Origin: an uncultured Eubacterium sp.
Lineage (GTDB): Bacteria; Bacillota; Clostridia; Lachnospirales; CAG-274
Direction: 5' to 3'
Length of the DNA stretch: 64,000 nt
Assembly (NCBI GenBank): GCA_900545305.1
Contig: UQYD01000007.1
Location: 6,605-70,604, forward strand
This document shows positions 59,921 to 64,000 of this stretch, piece after piece (position 1 is the stretch's first letter; the number at the start of each line of letters is the position of its first letter). A program made the translations under genes and the position numbers. The notes under the pieces were generated by a model, which searched no databases, was not told the DNA's origin, and saw only the letters and a list, made by a program, of their open reading frames with translations.

Positions 59921-60142
59921 AATAAACCTCCTGTTTCTTAATTTTTTTAAGTTAGTAATCATTTTAACACAAATTTTTATGGCTGTAAAGAAAGAATTGT
60001 TAAAAAATTTAAGTATAAGGTGGAATTGTTTTCTCAATAAAATAATATGGAAAATCTGTTGTATATGGTGTATAATGTTCATAATAAGCAAATTATAAAA
60101 GCACAATATGAAAATATATAAGTACGGAAATGAGGTAGTCTG

Positions 60143-61591
60143 ATGAGAAATCTTACTTTATTAACTGACCTGTATGAGATAACAATGATGCAGGCGTATT
60201 TTAAAAATAATAACAAGAATAAAATGGCTATTTTTGATGTGTTTTATAGAAAAAATCCTATGGACGGTGGCTATGCCATTTCTGCTGGTCTTGAACAGGT
60301 TATAGAGTATATTAACAATTTGCATTTTACAGAAGATGATATAAATTACTTGGCATCTCTTAAAATTTTTGAAGATGATTTTTTAGATTATCTTAAAAAC
60401 TTTAAGTTTACAGGGGATATTTATGCTATTCCTGAGGGTAGTGTAATGTTTCCTAGAGAACCTATGTTAAAAGTTATTGCTCCTATTATGGAAGCTCAGT
60501 TTATTGAAACAGCTATTCTTAATATTTTAAACCATCAAAGTCTTATTGCTACAAAGGCTGCCAGAATATGCTATGCAGCAGAAGGTGACGGAATTATGGA
60601 ATTTGGCTTAAGACGTGCTCAAGGTCCTGATGCCGGTATTTATGGTGCAAGAGCTGCTGTTATAGGTGGCTGTGCCGGTACAAGTAATGTTTTGACAGGT
60701 CAAATGTTTGATGTACCAGTTATGGGTACTCACGCTCACAGTTGGATAATGAGTTTTGATGATGAGTATACTGCTTTTTATACCTATGCAAGACTATACC
60801 CAATGGCTTGCACACTTTTAGTTGATACCTATGATACTCTTAATTCAGGTGTGCCAAATGCTATAAAAGTATTTAAGCAAATGAAAAATGAAGGCATTGA
60901 ATTAAAGAATTATGGTATTAGATTGGATAGTGGTGACTTAGCGTATTTATCTAAAAAGGCTAGGAAAATGCTTGATGATGCAGGTTTTAAAGATGCAACA
61001 ATTACAGCATCTAATGACCTTGATGAATTTCTTATTGCCAGTCTTAAAATGCAGGGAGCAGAAATTACAAATTGGGGTGTTGGTACTAATCTTATTACAT
61101 CTAAGGATTGCCCATCTTTCGGTGGTGTTTACAAACTCGCAGCTATTATGGAAGACGGAGAAAACTTTACACCAAAAATTAAACTTTCAGACAACAGTGA
61201 AAAGATTACAAACCCTGGAAATAAGAAAATTTACAGAATTTATGAAAAGGAAAATAATAAAATTAAGGCTGATTTAATATGTCTTGAAAATGAAACTTTC
61301 ACAGAAAATGAGGATATGCACCTTTTTGACCCACACGAACCATGGAAGAAAACTGTTTTAAAGGCTGGTACTTTCACATTAAAGGAATTGCTTGTAAAGG
61401 TATTTGACAAGGGTCAATGTGTTTACCATAGTGATAGCGTAATGAAGTTAAGAGATTTTGCAATTTCTGAAATGGAAACACTTTGGGAAGAAACAAAGAG
61501 ATTTGAAAATCCTCATCAAGTTTATGTAGACTTATCTCAAAAATTGTACGATATAAAAATTAGTCTTTTGGAAAAGATGAGCAAGGAGTAA
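60143..61591 (+). CDS. pncB: Nicotinate phosphoribosyltransferase
   Basis: NAD salvage: joins nicotinate with PRPP. A 482-residue enzyme with LLTDLYEITMMQAYF at the N-terminus, YAISAGLEQVIEYI, RRAQGPDAGIYGARAAVIGG (the phosphoribosyl-binding and histidine-flanking region), GTHAHSWIMSFDDEYTAFYTYA (two blocks) and IRLDSGDLAYLSKKAR. The start follows GAGGTAG. A TATAAT box lies at 60072-60077 with a weak -35. topB follows three bases after the stop, so they are cotranscribed. Confidence 0.95.
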   Translation: MRNLTLLTDLYEITMMQAYFKNNNKNKMAIFDVFYRKNPMDGGYAISAGLEQVIEYINNLHFTEDDINYLASLKIFEDDFLDYLKNFKFTGDIYAIPEGSVMFPREPMLKVIAPIMEAQFIETAILNILNHQSLIATKAARICYAAEGDGIMEFGLRRAQGPDAGIYGARAAVIGGCAGTSNVLTGQMFDVPVMGTHAHSWIMSFDDEYTAFYTYARLYPMACTLLVDTYDTLNSGVPNAIKVFKQMKNEGIELKNYGIRLDSGDLAYLSKKARKMLDDAGFKDATITASNDLDEFLIASLKMQGAEITNWGVGTNLITSKDCPSFGGVYKLAAIMEDGENFTPKIKLSDNSEKITNPGNKKIYRIYEKENNKIKADLICLENETFTENEDMHLFDPHEPWKKTVLKAGTFTLKELLVKVFDKGQCVYHSDSVMKLRDFAISEMETLWEETKRFENPHQVYVDLSQKLYDIKISLLEKMSKE

Positions 61592-61594
61592 CAA

Positions 61595-63718
61595 ATGAGA
61601 AAGTTAGTTATTGCCGAAAAACCATCGGTAGCAAGAGATATAGCAAGAGTTTTAAAGTGCAATAAAAGAGGAGAAGGTTATTTATATAATGATGACTATA
61701 TTGTCAGCTGGGCAGTAGGTCATTTGGTTACTCTCTATGATTGTGAAGATTATGATAAATCTCTAAAAAAGTGGTCTGTAGAGGCTTTGCCTTTTATTCC
61801 GGAAAAAATAAAAATAAAGCCGATAAAAGCTACTAAAAGTCAGTTAGACATACTTTCTAATATTATGAATTCACCTAAGATAGAAAGCCTTATTTGTGCA
61901 ACAGATAGTGGACGAGAGGGTGAGTTGATTTTTAGATATATTTATGAATGTGTTGGTTGTAAAAAGCCTTTTAAAAGACTTTGGATTTCCAGTATGACCG
62001 ATGAGGCAATAACAGCTGGCTTTGCTTCATTAAAAGACGGTAGTGAGTATGATAACCTTTACGAGGCAGCCAAATGCCGTTCGGAAGCTGATTGGCTTGT
62101 AGGTATAAATGCTACAAGAGCTTTTACATTAAAGTATAATTCACTTTTGAGTATTGGTAGAGTTCAAACTCCGACACTTGCCCTTATTGTATCAAGACAA
62201 AAGGAAATAGATGCCTTTAAACCAGAAGAATACTGGGAAGTTGAAGCTGATTTTGGAGAGTATAAGGGAACTTACATCAATGACAAAAACGAAACTAGAA
62301 TTAATAAAAAAGAAATAGCACAGGAAATAGTAAACAAGGTAAAAGGTAAAACAGGCAGTGTAACTTCTATTGAAAATGAAGAAAAGAAAAATCCGGCACC
62401 TTTCCTTTACGATTTAACAGAATTACAGAGAGATTGCAACAGAAAATACGGCTTGTCAGCTCAAAAAACTTTGGATATTGTTCAGGATTTGTATGAAAAA
62501 AGAAAAATGGTTACATATCCTAGAACGGATAGCCGATTTCTTTCTGATGATATGATACCTAAGTTGCCGATTATGTTAAACAGATTAAAGGCGACAAAAG
62601 AATATGGTATTTATGCTGACTATGTATTGTCACTTCCTAAATTGCCAATATCTAAAAGAATAATAGATAATAGTAAAATAAGTGACCACCACGCAATCAT
62701 ACCTACAGAGGCAAGGGCTAATGTAGAAAGTTTGAGTGCTGATGAATTTAAGGTGTATGACCTTATTGCAAGAAGATATTTGGCTGTTTTCTATCCAAAT
62801 TATATATATAATACAACAAAGATTATAACTACAGTAGAACAGGAAAATTTCCTTACAAAGGGTACAACTATTGTTCAAAAGGGTTGGACAGAATTGAATG
62901 TAGTTTCTGAAAAGGAAAAGAAGAAAACTAAAGAAGATGTACTTCCTAATGTTGTAGTTGGTCAGGAAGAAACTGCTAAGAAAGTTAAAATTAATTCCAA
63001 AAAGACTAAACCACCAAAGGCATATAATGAAGCTGGATTGTTGTCAGCTATGGAAAATGCCGGTAGATTTGTAGAAGATGAGGAATTAAAAGAACAGTTG
63101 AAGGAGTCAGGTCTCGGAACTCCTGCCACAAGAGCAGCAATAATTGAAAAACTCATAAAAACAGGTTATATTGTTCGTAAAGCTAAAAATCTTGTCCCAA
63201 CAGAAAAGGGAATTAAACTTATAGAAATAGTGCCTAAGGAAATGAAAACACCTGAAACTACAGGAAAATGGGAAAAGAGTATGACCATAGTTTCAAAAGG
63301 TGCTATGGAACCTGAAAAGTTTATGAACAGTATAAAAAGATATGTCAATTATATTGTAGAACAGTCAAAACAAGGAGACTGCAAGGTTATTTTTGCAGCA
63401 GATAAGAGCCGAAAAAGAGGTAAAAATTCTCCTGAAGTTTTGGGAGTCTGTCCAAATTGTGGTGGGCATATTTTTGAAAACTCAAAGGGGTATTATTGCT
63501 CCAACTGGCGACAAGGCTGTAAGTTTACCATATGGAAAAATACATTAGAAAATTACTGTACAGCCATTGACCCAGATTTTGTAAAACAATTATTAAAAGA
63601 TGGAAAAATAGAAAATTTATTTGTGCGTAAACCTGATACAAATGAAAAATGCACTTGCACTATAACAGTAAATAAAACGGGACAATTAGATATATCCAAT
63701 TTGAATGTTATTAGTTAA
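61595..63718 (+). CDS. topB: DNA topoisomerase III
   Basis: Type IA topoisomerase of 707 residues that relaxes or decatenates DNA through a 5' phosphotyrosine. The Toprim domain has VIAEKPSVARDIARVL and ATDSGREGELIFRYI. The catalytic tyrosine is Y308 in VTYPRTDSRFL. SIGRVQTPTLALIV and the SDHHAIIPTE segment mark the TopB subfamily. A C-terminal zinc ribbon (CPNCGGHIFENSKGYYCSNW) is present with four cysteines. AAGGAG overlaps the pncB stop region. Its 3' end overlaps the convergent regulator gene by eight bases. Confidence 0.96.
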   Translation: MRKLVIAEKPSVARDIARVLKCNKRGEGYLYNDDYIVSWAVGHLVTLYDCEDYDKSLKKWSVEALPFIPEKIKIKPIKATKSQLDILSNIMNSPKIESLICATDSGREGELIFRYIYECVGCKKPFKRLWISSMTDEAITAGFASLKDGSEYDNLYEAAKCRSEADWLVGINATRAFTLKYNSLLSIGRVQTPTLALIVSRQKEIDAFKPEEYWEVEADFGEYKGTYINDKNETRINKKEIAQEIVNKVKGKTGSVTSIENEEKKNPAPFLYDLTELQRDCNRKYGLSAQKTLDIVQDLYEKRKMVTYPRTDSRFLSDDMIPKLPIMLNRLKATKEYGIYADYVLSLPKLPISKRIIDNSKISDHHAIIPTEARANVESLSADEFKVYDLIARRYLAVFYPNYIYNTTKIITTVEQENFLTKGTTIVQKGWTELNVVSEKEKKKTKEDVLPNVVVGQEETAKKVKINSKKTKPPKAYNEAGLLSAMENAGRFVEDEELKEQLKESGLGTPATRAAIIEKLIKTGYIVRKAKNLVPTEKGIKLIEIVPKEMKTPETTGKWEKSMTIVSKGAMEPEKFMNSIKRYVNYIVEQSKQGDCKVIFAADKSRKRGKNSPEVLGVCPNCGGHIFENSKGYYCSNWRQGCKFTIWKNTLENYCTAIDPDFVKQLLKDGKIENLFVRKPDTNEKCTCTITVNKTGQLDISNLNVIS

Positions 63719-64000
63719 TATCGTCAGATATTCCTTCTACTTCTCCTTTTTCGAGAAGGTCTTCACATTCAAAAAAATCAAGTTTTTTGTTTAATGCAAA
63801 TATTATAATGCTGTCACGTTTAATTCTAGGATATAGAATACCTACATTTGCTATTTTTAATAGTTTTTGAGTAGAGTCTAAATCTAAATTCATTGCAAAA
63901 GCTATTTGAAGTAATTTATTTCTTGATGGATTACACTTTTCACCTCTGAAAATTTCATAAACGTATGATTCAGAAAGAGAAGTGGATTTTGCAATTTTGC
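63711..64000 (-). CDS. XRE-type helix-turn-helix regulator, partial at window edge
   Basis: The frame runs off the right end of the window, so the N-terminus is missing; at least 95 residues are visible. The first part is an XRE-like helix-turn-helix: KIAKSTSLSESYVYEIFRGE, then KCNPSRNKLLQIAFAMNLDL. It continues QKLLKIANVGILYPRIKRDS and ends ECEDLLEKGEVEGISDDIN. The short ORF beginning at the ATG at 63893 is only the 3' portion of this gene. It is convergent with topB, and the stop codons overlap. Confidence 0.78.
   Translation of the reverse strand, partial: KIAKSTSLSESYVYEIFRGEKCNPSRNKLLQIAFAMNLDLDSTQKLLKIANVGILYPRIKRDSIIIFALNKKLDFFECEDLLEKGEVEGISDDIN

Overview
This 64 kb window comes from a low-GC (roughly one-third G+C by eye) anaerobic, endospore-forming Firmicute. 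A Clostridia member near the Lachnospiraceae is my inference. The signs are strong AGGAGG-type ribosome sites, frequent GTG/TTG starts, SpoIIID, a small acid-soluble spore protein (57 aa), a GerMN protein, an L-box lysine riboswitch, a CIRCE-controlled groESL operon, the oxygen-sensitive radical-SAM enzyme ThiH, and pectin/uronate degradation. I see no phage, integrase, transposase or CRISPR array. The window is chromosomal core with a few accessory genes.

Layout. 0-4 kb: hypothetical gene, AnfO-like gene, YdcF protein, methyltransferase, Hsp33. 4-7.8 kb (minus): thiS-thiF-thiG-thiH-tenI/thiE thiazole operon behind a short attenuator-like leader. 7.8-12.8 kb: epimerase, then an O-acetylation set (SGNH esterase, DUF4358 lipoprotein, MBOAT, DHHW/AlgX-like). 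12.8-17.4 kb: tRNA-Trp, tRNA-Gly, TSCPD protein, PAP2 phosphatase, CBS protein, spoIIID, leuS. 17.5-24.7 kb: membrane protein, ferredoxin, ECF sigma/anti-sigma pair, 8-oxoguanine glycosylase, DUF554, groES-groEL. 24.7-29.4 kb: HAD hydrolase, class D beta-lactamase-blaI-blaR1 with BlaI-type operators, gluconate 5-dehydrogenase. 29.6-35.7 kb: Wzz-like protein, BY-kinase and PHP phosphatase, then cell-surface genes (dockerin-like, SLH, VanZ). 35.8-38.5 kb: esterase, intracellular GH28, SASP. 38.6-43.2 kb: L-box, asd, dapA, dapB, hom. 43.2-50 kb (minus): EamA transporter with a His-rich tail, broken GNAT gene, ACT protein, uxaC-uxaA-uxaB. 50-64 kb: D,D-carboxypeptidase, WalRK-like two-component system, GerMN protein, ComEC, holA, DegV, Lrp/AsnC, nicotinate phosphoribosyltransferase, topB, and a partial XRE regulator at the right edge.

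How genes work together: GH28 would cut imported oligogalacturonides. UxaC, UxaB and UxaA carry the uronates to 2-keto-3-deoxygluconate, and the gluconate 5-dehydrogenase may feed the same pool. Lysine/diaminopimelate synthesis (asd-dapA-dapB) is under the riboswitch. The bla operon is a self-contained sensor-repressor-enzyme circuit.

The most unusual signal is a family of about 70-bp modules, each built of three successive hairpins. They occur singly or in tandem at seven loci. At all seven the module starts within a few bases 3' of the T-tract of an intrinsic terminator, in the same orientation as that terminator. Stem sequences differ between copies but pairing is kept, which points to selection on structure. 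I do not recognise the family.
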